Shown piece after piece: positions 25,123 through 33,602 of a stretch of 64,000 nt of DNA. Every line of letters begins with the position of its first letter. Positions within the stretch are counted from its first letter, which is position 1. The translations under genes and the position numbers were made by a program. The stretch is from Melioribacter roseus. Its GTDB lineage: Bacteria; Bacteroidota; Ignavibacteria; Ignavibacteriales; Melioribacteraceae. Below the pieces are notes generated by a model that saw nothing but the letters and a program-made list of their open reading frames with translations, made no database searches and was not told where the DNA came from. The stretch is from the NCBI GenBank assembly GCA_020722005.1, contig DYLP01000006.1:21561-85560 (forward strand), given 5' to 3'.

Positions 25123-26106
25123 TTAAGGAACTTCCACTCTGTTAAGTATTGTCTGAATAATTTTTTCAGAAGTAATTTCTTCGGCTTCAGCTTCGTAAGT
25201 AACTGCAATTCTGTGCCTGAGAACGTCGTAGCAAATAGAACGTACGTCTTCGGGAATTACGTATCCTCTCCTTCTAATGAAAGCCATTGCTCTTGCGCCT
25301 AAAGAGAGATTAATAGTAGCTCTTGGAGAAGCGCCGTAACTAATCAGGTCGGTGAGTTCGTCCAGACCGTAATCTTTTGGATTTCTTGTGGCAAATACAA
25401 TATCGAGTATATATTTTTCGACTTTTTCATCCATATAAACTTCGTGTACAAGATTTCGTGCGCGCAGAATGTCGTCAGGATTTATAACCTGTTTGACTTC
25501 GGGTAAGTTATTAGACGAATTCAGTTTCATTATCTTTAGTTCTTCTTCTCTGGAAGGATATGTAATTTTAACTTTCAGCATGAAACGGTCGACCTGTGCT
25601 TCGGGCAACGGATATGTTCCTTCCTGTTCAATCGGGTTTTGAGTAGCCAGAACGAGAAACGGCTCATCAAGTTTGAATGTCGTATCACCAATCGTCACCT
25701 GGCGTTCTTGCATGGCTTCAAGCAATGCACTTTGAACTTTAGCAGGCGCTCGATTAATTTCGTCGGCAAGTATAAAATTAGAAAATACAGGTCCTTTTTT
25801 AATTGCAAAGTTGCCATCTTTTTGATTGTAAATTAACGTACCGACAAGATCTGCAGGTAATAAATCCGGTGTGAATTGAATTCTTTGAAATTTTGCTTTC
25901 ATTGATGATGCAAGAGTTTTTATGGCGAGGGTTTTTGCCAGACCGGGAACACCTTCTAAGAGTACATGTCCATTGCTCAATAATCCAACAACCAGCCGTT
26001 CGAGCATATATTTTTGACCGACAATTACTTTGCCGACCTCATTAAATAGAATGTCAATGAACTCGCTTTCACGTCTGATTTTTTCGTTTAATGCCGAAAT
26101 GTCCAA
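25123..26106 (-). CDS. moxR: MoxR-family AAA+ ATPase
   Basis: This 327-residue AAA+ protein of the MoxR subfamily has Walker A LEGVPGLAKTLAIK, Walker B NFILADEINRAPAKVQSALLEAM (MoxR-typical ADEINRAP), sensor 1 VLATQNPIEQEGTYPLPEAQVDRF and a lid with SYGASPRATINL. MoxR ATPases act as chaperones that remodel or load cofactors into partner complexes together with VWA proteins. It is the first gene of the Bat run. TTG at 26106 is the likely start, preceded by AGGTGG at suitable distance, with no ATG near the conserved N-terminus. Family certainty is very high; the client complex is unknown. Confidence 0.95.
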   Translation of the reverse strand: MDISALNEKIRRESEFIDILFNEVGKVIVGQKYMLERLVVGLLSNGHVLLEGVPGLAKTLAIKTLASSMKAKFQRIQFTPDLLPADLVGTLIYNQKDGNFAIKKGPVFSNFILADEINRAPAKVQSALLEAMQERQVTIGDTTFKLDEPFLVLATQNPIEQEGTYPLPEAQVDRFMLKVKITYPSREEELKIMKLNSSNNLPEVKQVINPDDILRARNLVHEVYMDEKVEKYILDIVFATRNPKDYGLDELTDLISYGASPRATINLSLGARAMAFIRRRGYVIPEDVRSICYDVLRHRIAVTYEAEAEEITSEKIIQTILNRVEVP

Positions 26107-26218
26107 TTTGCCACCTCAATATTTTTTAAAATCGTACGGTTTAACAAAACTTGTATATAAAAGTTTCTATAAATTTTATGAAGTGTAAATATAAAAATAT
26201 TCAAAATGAGTAGTGCAA

Positions 26219-26248
26219 TTGAAATCCAAGTAATAGAATATTTATAAA
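26219..26248 (+). promoter_or_regulatory. Candidate promoter for the aldolase lipoprotein gene
   Basis: TTGAAA and TATAAA lie on the plus strand with an 18-base spacer, in the 177-base divergent gap between moxR and the aldolase gene. The predicted transcript start is about 30 bases before the ATG and would include the AGAGG ribosome binding site. The region is very AT-rich, so a chance match is possible. Confidence 0.3.
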
Positions 26249-26283
26249 TTTATTAAATTGAGAGTCAATAAAAGAGGTTTCTA

Positions 26284-26943
26284 ATGAAAAAATTAGTGGC
26301 TCTTTTTCTAATATTAATTTTCGGATGTGCACCACAACCGAAAATTGAATACAAGGAATATAAGGACAAACTGGTCGAAACTGCCCGACGGTGTTATGAC
26401 CGTCAGCTTTTCTGGGGTTCGGGAGGTGATATCAGTGTTAAGGTCCCCGGCACAAACAAGTTTATTGTTAAATCGACTGGCTATTCACTCGGTTACCTCG
26501 ATTATAATAAAATAACTACTATGACTTTAGACAATGATGTGATTGAAGGAAAAACTCCTTCGCACGAAGCTCCTATTCACGGTAACATCTACAAAATTAG
26601 AAAAGATGTGGGTGCAATTCTTCATATGCACGCTCCTTATTCAACTGCGTGGGCAACCGCTGGAATGAAAGTACCTCCAGTAACTCAACAATCCGTTAAA
26701 CTACTCGCAAAATGTGGCATCGTTAAATACTATCCAGTGGGATCAAATGAGCTAATAGATGAAATTACTAATTTATATAAAGACGAAGTTATAAAAGTAG
26801 TTTTCATGGAAAACCACGGCGTATTCGTCGTCGGCAAAGATCTGGATGAACTGCTAAACAATGCTGAATTCGTCGAAAATACAGCTCGTATAGCTTATTT
26901 GTTAAAAGCAATTGGTACACCGAAGGAGTTCAAATTCGAGTAG
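26284..26943 (+). CDS. Class II aldolase/adducin-family protein with lipoprotein signal peptide
   Basis: The body is a class II (zinc) aldolase like L-fuculose-phosphate aldolase or ribulose-phosphate 4-epimerase. It has WGSGGDISVKV (phosphate loop), SHEAPIHGNIY with Glu95, LHMHAPYSTA with zinc ligands His114 and His116, and ENHGVFVVGKD with His178. The catalytic set is therefore complete. Unusually, the N-terminus MKKLVALFLILIFGC is a lipoprotein signal with lipobox Cys15. No other Met lies before the domain, and AGAGG precedes this ATG, so the signal is genuinely encoded. That implies a periplasmic or outer-membrane-anchored enzyme in a family normally cytoplasmic. It is monocistronic. The substrate is unknown. 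Confidence 0.85.
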   Translation: MKKLVALFLILIFGCAPQPKIEYKEYKDKLVETARRCYDRQLFWGSGGDISVKVPGTNKFIVKSTGYSLGYLDYNKITTMTLDNDVIEGKTPSHEAPIHGNIYKIRKDVGAILHMHAPYSTAWATAGMKVPPVTQQSVKLLAKCGIVKYYPVGSNELIDEITNLYKDEVIKVVFMENHGVFVVGKDLDELLNNAEFVENTARIAYLLKAIGTPKEFKFE

Positions 26944-27123
26944 TATTCAGCGTCCAAATCGATTTGAATGAATACAAAAGCTACGACTCGAATAAAATTA
27001 CGAACTAATTTATATAAGTCGAAAAAAATGTTTGGTTAACGAAACCTTTATTCTAAAAGACTATCGTTTTATTCATAATTTATTTAGCCTATTAATTCTG
27101 ACGACCAATCAATTTTTTGTTAT

Positions 27124-27641
27124 TTATTGATCACTGAATATGAAGTCATCGGGATTGTAACCGTTTTGTTTCAAAATTGAAAAAATTTTTTCTACAACTT
27201 TATTTTCTAATTTAGTAGTACGACTTAAAATCCATCCATATTTTCGAGAAGGTGTTCCTACTATTGCCCATTTGTAATCCTTATCCAATCCGATAATCCA
27301 ATAATCGCCCCAAACGGGACGCCACCCCAGAATACTGAAAAAGCTTACTTCCAGTTTGGAATTTGTTTTTTTTCGACAACGCGAGCTACGCCTTCCGCTT
27401 TATCTGTCTCTTCGTCTTCATCGATGCATGAATTTATTACTTTAATCTCCCCGTTCTTTTTAATCGAGTAGTGCGCTGTAATTCCCTTTATGCAATGCTT
27501 CTGAAACTTATTAGGGATCTTGGCAATTTCGTACCAGAGACCCATATACTTGTTAATGTCTACATAATCTACTGTTTTTAGTTCATTATTCTGTGCAAAT
27601 AATAAACCAGTTAGAAGAAGGGATAAAAAGATAATTTTCAT
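27124..27641 (-). pseudogene. Lipocalin (Blc-like) interrupted by a frameshift at an A8 tract
   Basis: The 98-codon ORF (27345-27641) has a signal peptide and a lipocalin N-terminus (YMGLWYEIAKIPNKFQKHC, with the GxW motif), but it stops mid-barrel. In the -1 frame the family's second half continues: SKLEVSFFSILGW, WGDYWIIGLDKDYKWAIVG, TPSRKYGWILSRT, and then a C-terminal helix to the stop at 27124. The frames join if one base is added at the run of eight A (plus strand T8 at 27366-27373). The restored length, about 172 residues, is right for bacterial lipocalin. A sequencing error, a real mutation, or recoding at the slippery A-run would all look like this. When intact, Blc-type lipocalins bind lipids at the envelope. 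Confidence 0.85.
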
Positions 27642-27661
27642 ATCCGATGCATTTTTTTAAT

Positions 27662-28639
27662 TTATAAATCCATTATTAACTTCAAATTTTCTTCTGTAAC
27701 ATTCAATAATCCGCTGGGAATGAGTCTCGGAGTAAGGATTTTCCAATTTTTATCTTTTTCGAATACCTCTTTGAAAAGCTTAAGCGCATCATCGATTCTG
27801 TTGTTATTTGCAAGCGTCACAGCAGTCCAGTATTTCATTTCGAGATTATCGGGAAACATTTCCATAGCAGCTGAATATTCTTTCATAGCAGTTTCCATGT
27901 CATTTTTTTCGACAGCCAGATCGCCGTTATTCATATGTTCGTATGCACGGTGTACTTTAAGTAATCGTTTGATTTCTTTTATCGGTTCTGGATGGTCGTC
28001 TACTCTTAAGTCGACCAATTTATCAATCCATATTTTACCGGTTGGTTTACCAGAAAAGACCAATAAAGCGGCTGATTGTTTGCCTCTGATATCGCCGCCA
28101 GCATTTTCGGCAGCTTCCAGAGCAGCTACCATTCTCTCAGCAAGAGGACCTTTTGAATTTTCAAATGCATTCGACATTGCACCCCATATTTTGTCGTTCG
28201 ACATCAAATTGGCTTGAACGGAGTAATTTTTCCCTTCGATATGTCCGGCAGGTTGAATGCAATTCTTTCCCGTAAAAGCCGCTACATTTCCTCTGGCATC
28301 GAGGATGGCTAATTGTCTGTATTCCCTACCTTCGTCTTCTTTAAGAAGTTGTTCTACAGCTTGCTTTGGACTATATCCTTTTTTCAGGAGCTCCAATCCT
28401 CTCGGTCCGAAAGATACATTGACAAACGATTGAGTAGCAACTACTCCTACTCCTGCTTCGCCCCAGCAAACCACAGTGCCCACAGAAAACCAATGCGATT
28501 GAACGGCAACGCCAATTTCTCCAGTAGTTGAATCGTACGCAACGATGGAATAAGTATGAGCTAAGGGATTATCACCATGAAATATTTGTGCCGTCATAAC
28601 GACAAATGGAATTAACAACAAGTATATTATTTTCTTCAT
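27662..28639 (-). CDS. Secreted DUF1028 (Ntn-hydrolase-like) protein with C-terminal TPR
   Basis: This 325-residue protein has a signal peptide (IIYLLLIPFVVMTAQ). A DUF1028 domain (about residues 28-225) shows HTYSIVAYDSTTGEIGVAVQS, GVGVVATQSFVNVSFGPRG, GREYRQLAILDARGNVAAFTGK and QSAALLVF...DLRVDDHPEP. The C-terminal ~90 residues contain TPR-like repeats (AYEHMNNGDLAVEKNDMETAMKEYSAAMEMFPDN). DUF1028 proteins are related to Ntn hydrolases, but their substrates are mostly unknown; the common form is cytoplasmic, while this one is exported. It lies 20 bases upstream of the lipocalin on the same strand, so the two are likely co-transcribed. Confidence 0.88.
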   Translation of the reverse strand: MKKIIYLLLIPFVVMTAQIFHGDNPLAHTYSIVAYDSTTGEIGVAVQSHWFSVGTVVCWGEAGVGVVATQSFVNVSFGPRGLELLKKGYSPKQAVEQLLKEDEGREYRQLAILDARGNVAAFTGKNCIQPAGHIEGKNYSVQANLMSNDKIWGAMSNAFENSKGPLAERMVAALEAAENAGGDIRGKQSAALLVFSGKPTGKIWIDKLVDLRVDDHPEPIKEIKRLLKVHRAYEHMNNGDLAVEKNDMETAMKEYSAAMEMFPDNLEMKYWTAVTLANNNRIDDALKLFKEVFEKDKNWKILTPRLIPSGLLNVTEENLKLIMDL

Positions 28640-28698
28640 AACTTTATCTCCCGATTGATGTGATAAAAATAACGCATAGAATAAGATTAGTCAATTTA

Positions 28699-28728
28699 TT
28701 TGCTATTCATATGGACAGGATATATTTT
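28699..28728 (+). promoter_or_regulatory. Candidate promoter of the FKBP isomerase gene
   Basis: TTTG (28699-28702) and TATATTTT (28721-28728) with 18 bases between match the Bacteroidota-type TTTG/TAnnTTTG promoter except for the last base. The same DNA also reads as TTGCTA-17-TATTTT. The predicted start is about 30 bases before the ATG, leaving room for the GGGAG ribosome binding site. Confidence 0.4.
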
Positions 28729-28763
28729 CAACAATCACAATTTATTAATTTACGGGAGAACAA

Positions 28764-29447
28764 ATGAAATTAAACAAAATAATCGTATTACTTCTCGCTT
28801 CTGCAACATTAAGTTTAGCCCAGGAAGAATCCATTCTGAAAACAGCTGAAGATTCGATCAGTTATAGTGTAGGACAAAGTATTGGGAAGAATATCAGTGA
28901 CCCTCAATTAAATATTAATTATGAAGTTTTGTATCGCGGCTTAAAAGATCAATCTGAAGGGAAGTCTCTTTTGACCGAAAGTCAGATTCAAACGATGATG
29001 ATCAGATTAAATCAGAAACTAATTGCAATGCGTAATGCCAGGATCGACGAACAAAAAGTTAAGAATAAAAAGGCAGCCGATGAATTTTTAACTAAAAATA
29101 AAAACAAAGAAGGAGTGGTTACTCTTCCGAGCGGATTGCAGTATAAAGTATTGGTAAAAGGTGACGGTCTTTCGCCGAAAGAAAATAGTATTGTAAAAGT
29201 GCATTACAAGGGAACAACAATCGATGGTAAAGTTTTCGACAGCTCGTATGACAGAGGCGAACCCGCTGAATTCGAACTCAATAGAGTTATAAAAGGCTGG
29301 ACAGAAGCATTACAATTGATGCATGTTGGCGATAAATGGGTACTTTACATTCCACCCGAATTGGGTTATGGAGAAACTGGAGCCGGCGAAGTTATCGAAC
29401 CGAATTCACTCTTGATTTTCGAAGTCGAACTGCTGGAAGTAAAATAA
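28764..29447 (+). CDS. FKBP-type peptidyl-prolyl cis-trans isomerase (Mip/FkpA-like, periplasmic)
   Basis: This 227-residue exported isomerase has a signal peptide (IIVLLLASATLSLAQ). An N-terminal helical dimerisation domain covers about residues 24-115 (SYSVGQSIGKNI; KAADEFLTKNKNKEGVVTLPSGLQYKVL). A C-terminal FKBP domain holds VKVHYKGTTIDGKVFDSSYDRGEPAEF, VIKGWTEALQLMHVGDKW and IPPELGYGETGAGEVIEPNSLLIFEVEL. It accelerates proline isomerisation during folding of periplasmic or outer-membrane proteins. ACGGGAG is the ribosome binding site. It is monocistronic and ends at a strong hairpin terminator. The Mip/FkpA/FklB subtypes cannot be separated here. Confidence 0.93.
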   Translation: MKLNKIIVLLLASATLSLAQEESILKTAEDSISYSVGQSIGKNISDPQLNINYEVLYRGLKDQSEGKSLLTESQIQTMMIRLNQKLIAMRNARIDEQKVKNKKAADEFLTKNKNKEGVVTLPSGLQYKVLVKGDGLSPKENSIVKVHYKGTTIDGKVFDSSYDRGEPAEFELNRVIKGWTEALQLMHVGDKWVLYIPPELGYGETGAGEVIEPNSLLIFEVELLEVK

Positions 29448-29451
29448 AAAA

Positions 29452-29468
29452 GGGAGGCTATGCCTCCC
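29452..29468. terminator. Bidirectional intrinsic terminator between the FKBP gene and trxB
   Basis: A perfect 7-bp stem GGGAGGC/GCCTCCC with a TAT loop lies between two convergent genes. On the minus strand it is followed by TTTTTTATTTT, a good terminator for trxB. On the plus strand it is followed by a weaker CATTTCTCTT. Confidence 0.85.
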
Positions 29469-29478
29469 CATTTCTCTT

Positions 29479-30429
29479 CTAAGCCAATTCTTTTTCTTCC
29501 AACCAATGTTGTGCATCTAAAGCAGCCATACATCCCGTGCCTGCTGCTGTAATAGCCTGTCTATATTTCTTATCTGCAACATCACCTGCGGCAAAAACAC
29601 CTTCTACGCTTGTACGAGTGCTGCCGGGTTTAGTAATTATATATCCCGTTTCATCCATTTCGAGCTGACCTTTGAAAAGCGATGTATTGGGTTGATGTCC
29701 TATTGCAATAAAAATACCATCGGCTTGAATTTCTGTTGTCGAACCGTCCTTAGTATTTTGAAGAATTGCGCCTGTAACAGATTTTCTTCCGTTTTCTTCT
29801 TTACCCACTATTTCTTTGATAACGGAATTTGTTATGAATTTTATTTTTGGATTTTTCTGTGCACGTTCGAGCATAATTTTAGAAGCTCTGAATTCATCTC
29901 TACGGTGTATAATTGTAACTTCAGAAGCAAATTTTGTCAAATAAGTGGCTTCTTCCATTGCAGTATCGCCGCCACCAATTACGAGCACTTTCAAATCTTT
30001 AAAGAAAAATCCATCGCACGTTGCACAAGCCGACACACCATATCCCATATATTTCTTTTCACTTTCAAGTCCCAATAATTTTGCAGAAGCTCCCGTTGCA
30101 ATAATTACAGAATCTGCTGTGTGAATCTCGTTCTCGGCTTTAATTACAAAAGGACGTTTTGAAAAATCGACTTCGGTTACATTTTTGAATACGCATCTGG
30201 CTCCAAATTTGCAAGCCTGCTTTCTCATAATGTCCATTAGCTCAGGTCCCTGTATTCCATTTTCGAATCCAGGATAATTCTCCACTTCGGTAGTTATCGT
30301 CAGCTGCCCACCGGGTTGCATCCCTTCAAAAACATATGGATTCAAATTTGCTCTTCCAGTGTATAATGCAGCTGTTAAGCCCGACGGACCGGATCCAATG
30401 ATAATTACTTTGTGATGATTATTGTTCAT
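29479..30429 (-). CDS. trxB: Thioredoxin reductase TrxB
   Basis: This 316-residue flavoenzyme reduces thioredoxin with NADPH. It shows the FAD-binding [12 protein letters not shown] and the redox pair CATC (Cys135, Cys138) in [10 protein letters not shown]. The NADPH Rossmann motif is [15 protein letters not shown] with [10 protein letters not shown], and the C-terminal FAD motif is [12 protein letters not shown]. The HRR...R pattern favours NADPH over NADH. GGGAG precedes the ATG. It is the last gene of a run with the MBL hydrolase, Rieske protein and queG, and it ends at the bidirectional hairpin shared with the FKBP gene. Confidence 0.96.
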   Translation of the reverse strand: MNNNHHKVIIIGSGPSGLTAALYTGRANLNPYVFEGMQPGGQLTITTEVENYPGFENGIQGPELMDIMRKQACKFGARCVFKNVTEVDFSKRPFVIKAENEIHTADSVIIATGASAKLLGLESEKKYMGYGVSACATCDGFFFKDLKVLVIGGGDTAMEEATYLTKFASEVTIIHRRDEFRASKIMLERAQKNPKIKFITNSVIKEIVGKEENGRKSVTGAILQNTKDGSTTEIQADGIFIAIGHQPNTSLFKGQLEMDETGYIITKPGSTRTSVEGVFAAGDVADKKYRQAITAAGTGCMAALDAQHWLEEKELA

Positions 30430-30469
30430 AATATCTCCCGTATTTTAATTTCGTTAGATGTAAATATAT

Positions 30470-31402
30470 TCAATACGATTCAGAATCAAGCAGAAATTGC
30501 GCGTTTCGTTTTAGCCCATTTAACTTCGATCTTTTGATTGGGCTAATAGAAAATTTTTCCTTGAACTCTTCTTCAGTAATATTTTGAATATCTTCAATTA
30601 AAAATTCTTTCCCTATTAATGGTTTGAAAGTTTCCTCTTTTGTAGGCGAAGAAAATTTTTTATTCCATGGACATACATCCTGACAGATATCGCAGCCGAA
30701 AAGCCAGTTGTCAAATTTACCTTTGAACTCCGGCGGTATCTCCCCTTTGTTTTCGATGGTTAAATACGAAATGCATTTGTTAGCATCGACAACGTAATCT
30801 TGAACAATGGCATTTGTAGGACATGCATCAATACAAGCTCGACACGTTCCACATAATTCATTTGCTGTTCCCGTATATTCGAATTCCCGATTATTTATTA
30901 AAGTGGAAATAAAAAACCAGCTGCCTAAATACCTGTTGATTATATTGGAATTCTTTCCCATCCAGCCGATACCGGCTTTAAGAGCCCATACTTTATCCAT
31001 TACAGGACCTGTATCTACATAAGATTTCGATATAAAACCCTCGTCCAAATTTTTTAGTTCTTCTTCGAGTAGTTCGAGCTTATCCCATATAATCAGGTGA
31101 TAATCTTTACCCCAGGCATATCTTGAAATTTTTCCGTGTCCCGGCAAATTAGAATGTTTTTCGTCTGTATAATAATTCAAACCCAAACTGATAATTGATT
31201 TTGCTTCGGGTAATATTTTTTTTATGTCTGCTCTTTTTTCGATATTTCTTTCCATGTATTGCATACCAGCGTGGTATTTTTGATCGAGCCATTGAGATAG
31301 CCTCTCTACTTCGTCTTGTAGAATTTGATACGGAGCAAAGCCTATTAAATCGAATCCAATTTCTCTTGCTTTTTCGATTACGATTTCGTTTGTAAGTTTC
31401 AT
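30470..31402 (-). CDS. queG: Epoxyqueuosine reductase QueG
   Basis: QueG is the cobalamin- and iron-sulfur-dependent enzyme that reduces epoxyqueuosine to queuosine at the wobble base of tRNA. The 310-residue chain has the N-terminal DUF1730 region, the conserved YVDTGPVMDKVWALKAGIGWMGKN segment, and two 4Fe-4S motifs: CGTCRACIDACPTNAI and CDICQDVCPWNKKF. No C-terminal HEAT extension is present, as in the shorter members. It lies 40 bases upstream of trxB and 31 downstream of the Rieske gene. Confidence 0.95.
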   Translation of the reverse strand: MKLTNEIVIEKAREIGFDLIGFAPYQILQDEVERLSQWLDQKYHAGMQYMERNIEKRADIKKILPEAKSIISLGLNYYTDEKHSNLPGHGKISRYAWGKDYHLIIWDKLELLEEELKNLDEGFISKSYVDTGPVMDKVWALKAGIGWMGKNSNIINRYLGSWFFISTLINNREFEYTGTANELCGTCRACIDACPTNAIVQDYVVDANKCISYLTIENKGEIPPEFKGKFDNWLFGCDICQDVCPWNKKFSSPTKEETFKPLIGKEFLIEDIQNITEEEFKEKFSISPIKRSKLNGLKRNAQFLLDSESY

Positions 31403-31433
31403 AATTCGATCTGAAATTCTGTATTACTTTTTT

Positions 31434-31769
31434 CTACCAATTTGGGAATCGTTCAGTAATTCTCACGAATAGATCGTCTCCAATTAATTTTACTTCATAG
31501 ACAGGTATACCTCGACTTCCATTAGGCAAACGACCATCTTTTAAATTAAATTTCCAGCCATGCAAGGGACAGATTACATATCCGTTTTCAATAATGCCGT
31601 CATACATAAGATGAGTCTTTTGATGCGGACAAATATTACTTATAGCATATACTTTATTATTAATTTTGAATAATGCAATTTCCACATCATCAACAAAGAA
31701 TTGTTTGCCTTCCTCTTCTTTTAAATCATAGATTTTGCAAATTTTCACAAAACCTTCCGGTATTTTCAT
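31434..31769 (-). CDS. Rieske [2Fe-2S] ferredoxin-type protein
   Basis: This 111-residue soluble protein is a single Rieske domain. Its cluster ligands are CPH (Cys47, His49) in ISNICPHQKTHLM and CPLH (Cys67, His70) in VICPLHGWKFNL. The size and the GWKFNL(K)DGR pattern match the small subunit of assimilatory nitrite reductase or dioxygenase ferredoxins, but no large oxygenase or reductase is encoded nearby. Its ATG overlaps the MBL-hydrolase stop (ATGA), so the two are made together. It is likely an electron carrier for an unidentified partner. Confidence 0.92.
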   Translation of the reverse strand: MKIPEGFVKICKIYDLKEEEGKQFFVDDVEIALFKINNKVYAISNICPHQKTHLMYDGIIENGYVICPLHGWKFNLKDGRLPNGSRGIPVYEVKLIGDDLFVRITERFPNW

Positions 31770-32617
31770 GGCAGTTTTTCGAATTTTTCTTTGATAAAGA
31801 TTATCCCTTTTTCATTGCGTTCAAGCGTTGCAGTAGTAGTAAATGGGTCGTGCTCGAAAAACAAAATCCAATTTTCTTCAACCGCTTTATTGAGTACATC
31901 GATTTTTTCGTTCAATGTAACCAGCGGTTGGAGGTCGTAGCCCATAATGTAAGGCAAAGGAATATGAGAAGTAAACGGAAGCAGGTCGGCACAGTAAAGG
32001 AGTGTTGTATCCGAATCGTAAATTTTTACAAGTTGCTGCGCAAAAGTGTGACCATTAATTACGATTAGTTCAATTCCTTCTGTCAGTTTTTGATTACCTT
32101 CTGTAAAAACGACCATATTTTTATCTACCAGAGGTTGATACCGTTCATTAAAGTAACTCGCTTTATCTCTCAAAGAAGGGTTCATAGCCCATTCGTACTG
32201 CTTTCTCTGAATATAATAAGTGGCATTGGGAAATGAGGGTTGCCATTTGCCGTCAATTAATTTTGTTGCTCCTCCCGTATGGTCAAAATGTAAATGCGTT
32301 ATAATAACATCCGTTATTTCTTCAGGATGTATGTCGTTTTGCGACAACGATTTTTCCATTGAAAAGAGTGAATTATCGATACAATAAATACTTGAAAATT
32401 TTTCGCTCCAGTTTGTACCGACGCCCGTATCAATTAAAATTTTTCTTTCCGGAGAATTCAAGAGAAGACAACGCGCATGCAATACAATCCTGTTATTCTC
32501 GTCGGGAGGATTTGTCTTTTCCCAAAACACTTTCGGCACTACACCAAACATAGCACCACCGTCGAGTTTGAAACTGCATGTTTCAAGTGGAATTAGTTGA
32601 TATCTGTTTATTTTCAT
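31766..32617 (-). CDS. Metallo-beta-lactamase-fold hydrolase
   Basis: This 283-residue protein has the MBL dinuclear metal motif HLHFDHTGG (HxHxDH). A third-strand Asp/His region (LLYCADLLPF) follows, with further ligands in NGHTFAQQ and FEHDPFT. The overall plan resembles AHL-lactonase-like and other cytosolic MBL hydrolases; no signal peptide is visible. I chose the ATG at 32617, preceded by AGGAAAAATTG, over the TTG at 32620. It opens the run with the Rieske protein (4-base overlap), queG and trxB. The substrate cannot be assigned from sequence alone. Confidence 0.88.
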   Translation of the reverse strand: MKINRYQLIPLETCSFKLDGGAMFGVVPKVFWEKTNPPDENNRIVLHARCLLLNSPERKILIDTGVGTNWSEKFSSIYCIDNSLFSMEKSLSQNDIHPEEITDVIITHLHFDHTGGATKLIDGKWQPSFPNATYYIQRKQYEWAMNPSLRDKASYFNERYQPLVDKNMVVFTEGNQKLTEGIELIVINGHTFAQQLVKIYDSDTTLLYCADLLPFTSHIPLPYIMGYDLQPLVTLNEKIDVLNKAVEENWILFFEHDPFTTTATLERNEKGIIFIKEKFEKLP

Positions 32618-32671
32618 CAATTTTTCCTATGTTTTTTGAAATAAAAACATCAACTAAGATGAAGGTACATT

Positions 32672-33565
32672 ATGAACACCAAAAACAGCCTGCTCAGTTC
32701 AGCTATGCTGCTCATTTTGCTTGCGCTGCTTAGTTGTTCTTCTGCAAATCTAATAAAAAAAGAAGAAAAAGATGCCGTTGCCATAAAAGTAATGACATTT
32801 AATATACGATATGGCAGCGCTGAAGACGGAATTAACAACTGGGACAATCGAAAAGAAGTTGCTTTCGATGTCATAAGAAATTATTATCCAGATTTGTTAG
32901 GAATGCAGGAGGTACTAAAATTTCAGCTGGATGAAACACTCGATCAATTTCCGTATTATGATTACGTAGGAGTTGGTAGAGATGATGGCAAAACAGGTGG
33001 AGAATATTCACCCTTGTTATATTTGAGAGAGCGATTTATAGTTGATACTTGCGGAACATTCTGGTTCTCTGATACTCCCGAAATTCCAGGTTCGAAATCG
33101 TGGGGAAATGAAATTACTAGAATAAGTAGCTGGGCTCGGCTTTTCGACAAATTTACCGGAAATGTAATTGAAATTTACAATCTGCATCTTGACCACAAAT
33201 CGAAGGACTCGAGAATTAAAAGCGCTCGGTTGTTGCTTAAAAAAATTAAGCCGAATATTCCCACTATAATAACTGGAGATTTCAACAGTTCCGAAGACGA
33301 GGAAACTATAAAATTAATATCAGACAGCGGCTTTAAGGACACCTATCGTTTTATCTATGCAAATTCAAGCCACGAGGGGACATATCATCGTTTTGTAGGC
33401 GACGATACAGGGGATAAAATAGATTTTATTTTCGTTTCAAATCATTTCAAAATACTGGATGCTGAGATAATTAAAACATACAGATTGACAGGCGATAAGA
33501 AGCAATATCCTTCCGATCATTTTCCTGTTGTAGCCGAAGTAGCAATAGATGACCGGGTGAAATAA
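32672..33565 (+). CDS. Endonuclease/exonuclease/phosphatase-family lipoprotein
   Basis: This 297-residue protein has a lipobox (LLALLSC, Cys about residue 22) followed by a complete EEP domain: VMTFNIRYG, LLGMQEVLKFQ (catalytic Glu), YNLHLDHKS, IITGDFNSSEDEE and the terminal YPSDHFPVVAEV (Asp-His pair). The EEP fold hydrolyses phosphodiesters or phosphomonoesters (nucleases, sphingomyelinases, phosphatases). Close relatives in Bacteroidota are annotated only as EEP family proteins. Membrane tethering outside the cytoplasm suggests a scavenging phosphodiesterase (inference). It is divergent from the MBL gene and ends at a strong terminator. Confidence 0.9.
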   Translation: MNTKNSLLSSAMLLILLALLSCSSANLIKKEEKDAVAIKVMTFNIRYGSAEDGINNWDNRKEVAFDVIRNYYPDLLGMQEVLKFQLDETLDQFPYYDYVGVGRDDGKTGGEYSPLLYLRERFIVDTCGTFWFSDTPEIPGSKSWGNEITRISSWARLFDKFTGNVIEIYNLHLDHKSKDSRIKSARLLLKKIKPNIPTIITGDFNSSEDEETIKLISDSGFKDTYRFIYANSSHEGTYHRFVGDDTGDKIDFIFVSNHFKILDAEIIKTYRLTGDKKQYPSDHFPVVAEVAIDDRVK

Positions 33566-33598
33566 AAATTCCCGAAGCTCGTGAAGCTTCGGGAATTT
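33566..33598. terminator. Bidirectional intrinsic terminator between the EEP lipoprotein and ferredoxin genes
   Basis: A perfect 14-bp stem AAATTCCCGAAGCT/AGCTTCGGGAATTT with a 5-base loop CGTGA lies between convergent stops. The T- and A-rich ends of the stem give a U-tract on both strands, so it should stop both transcripts. Confidence 0.88.
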
Positions 33599-33602
33599 AA
33601 AA

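Noticed and set aside
26944-27123. Possible terminator or regulatory palindrome (CAAATCGATTTG)
   Set aside because: The 12-bp palindrome has no loop or T-run and the rest of the spacer shows nothing recognisable.
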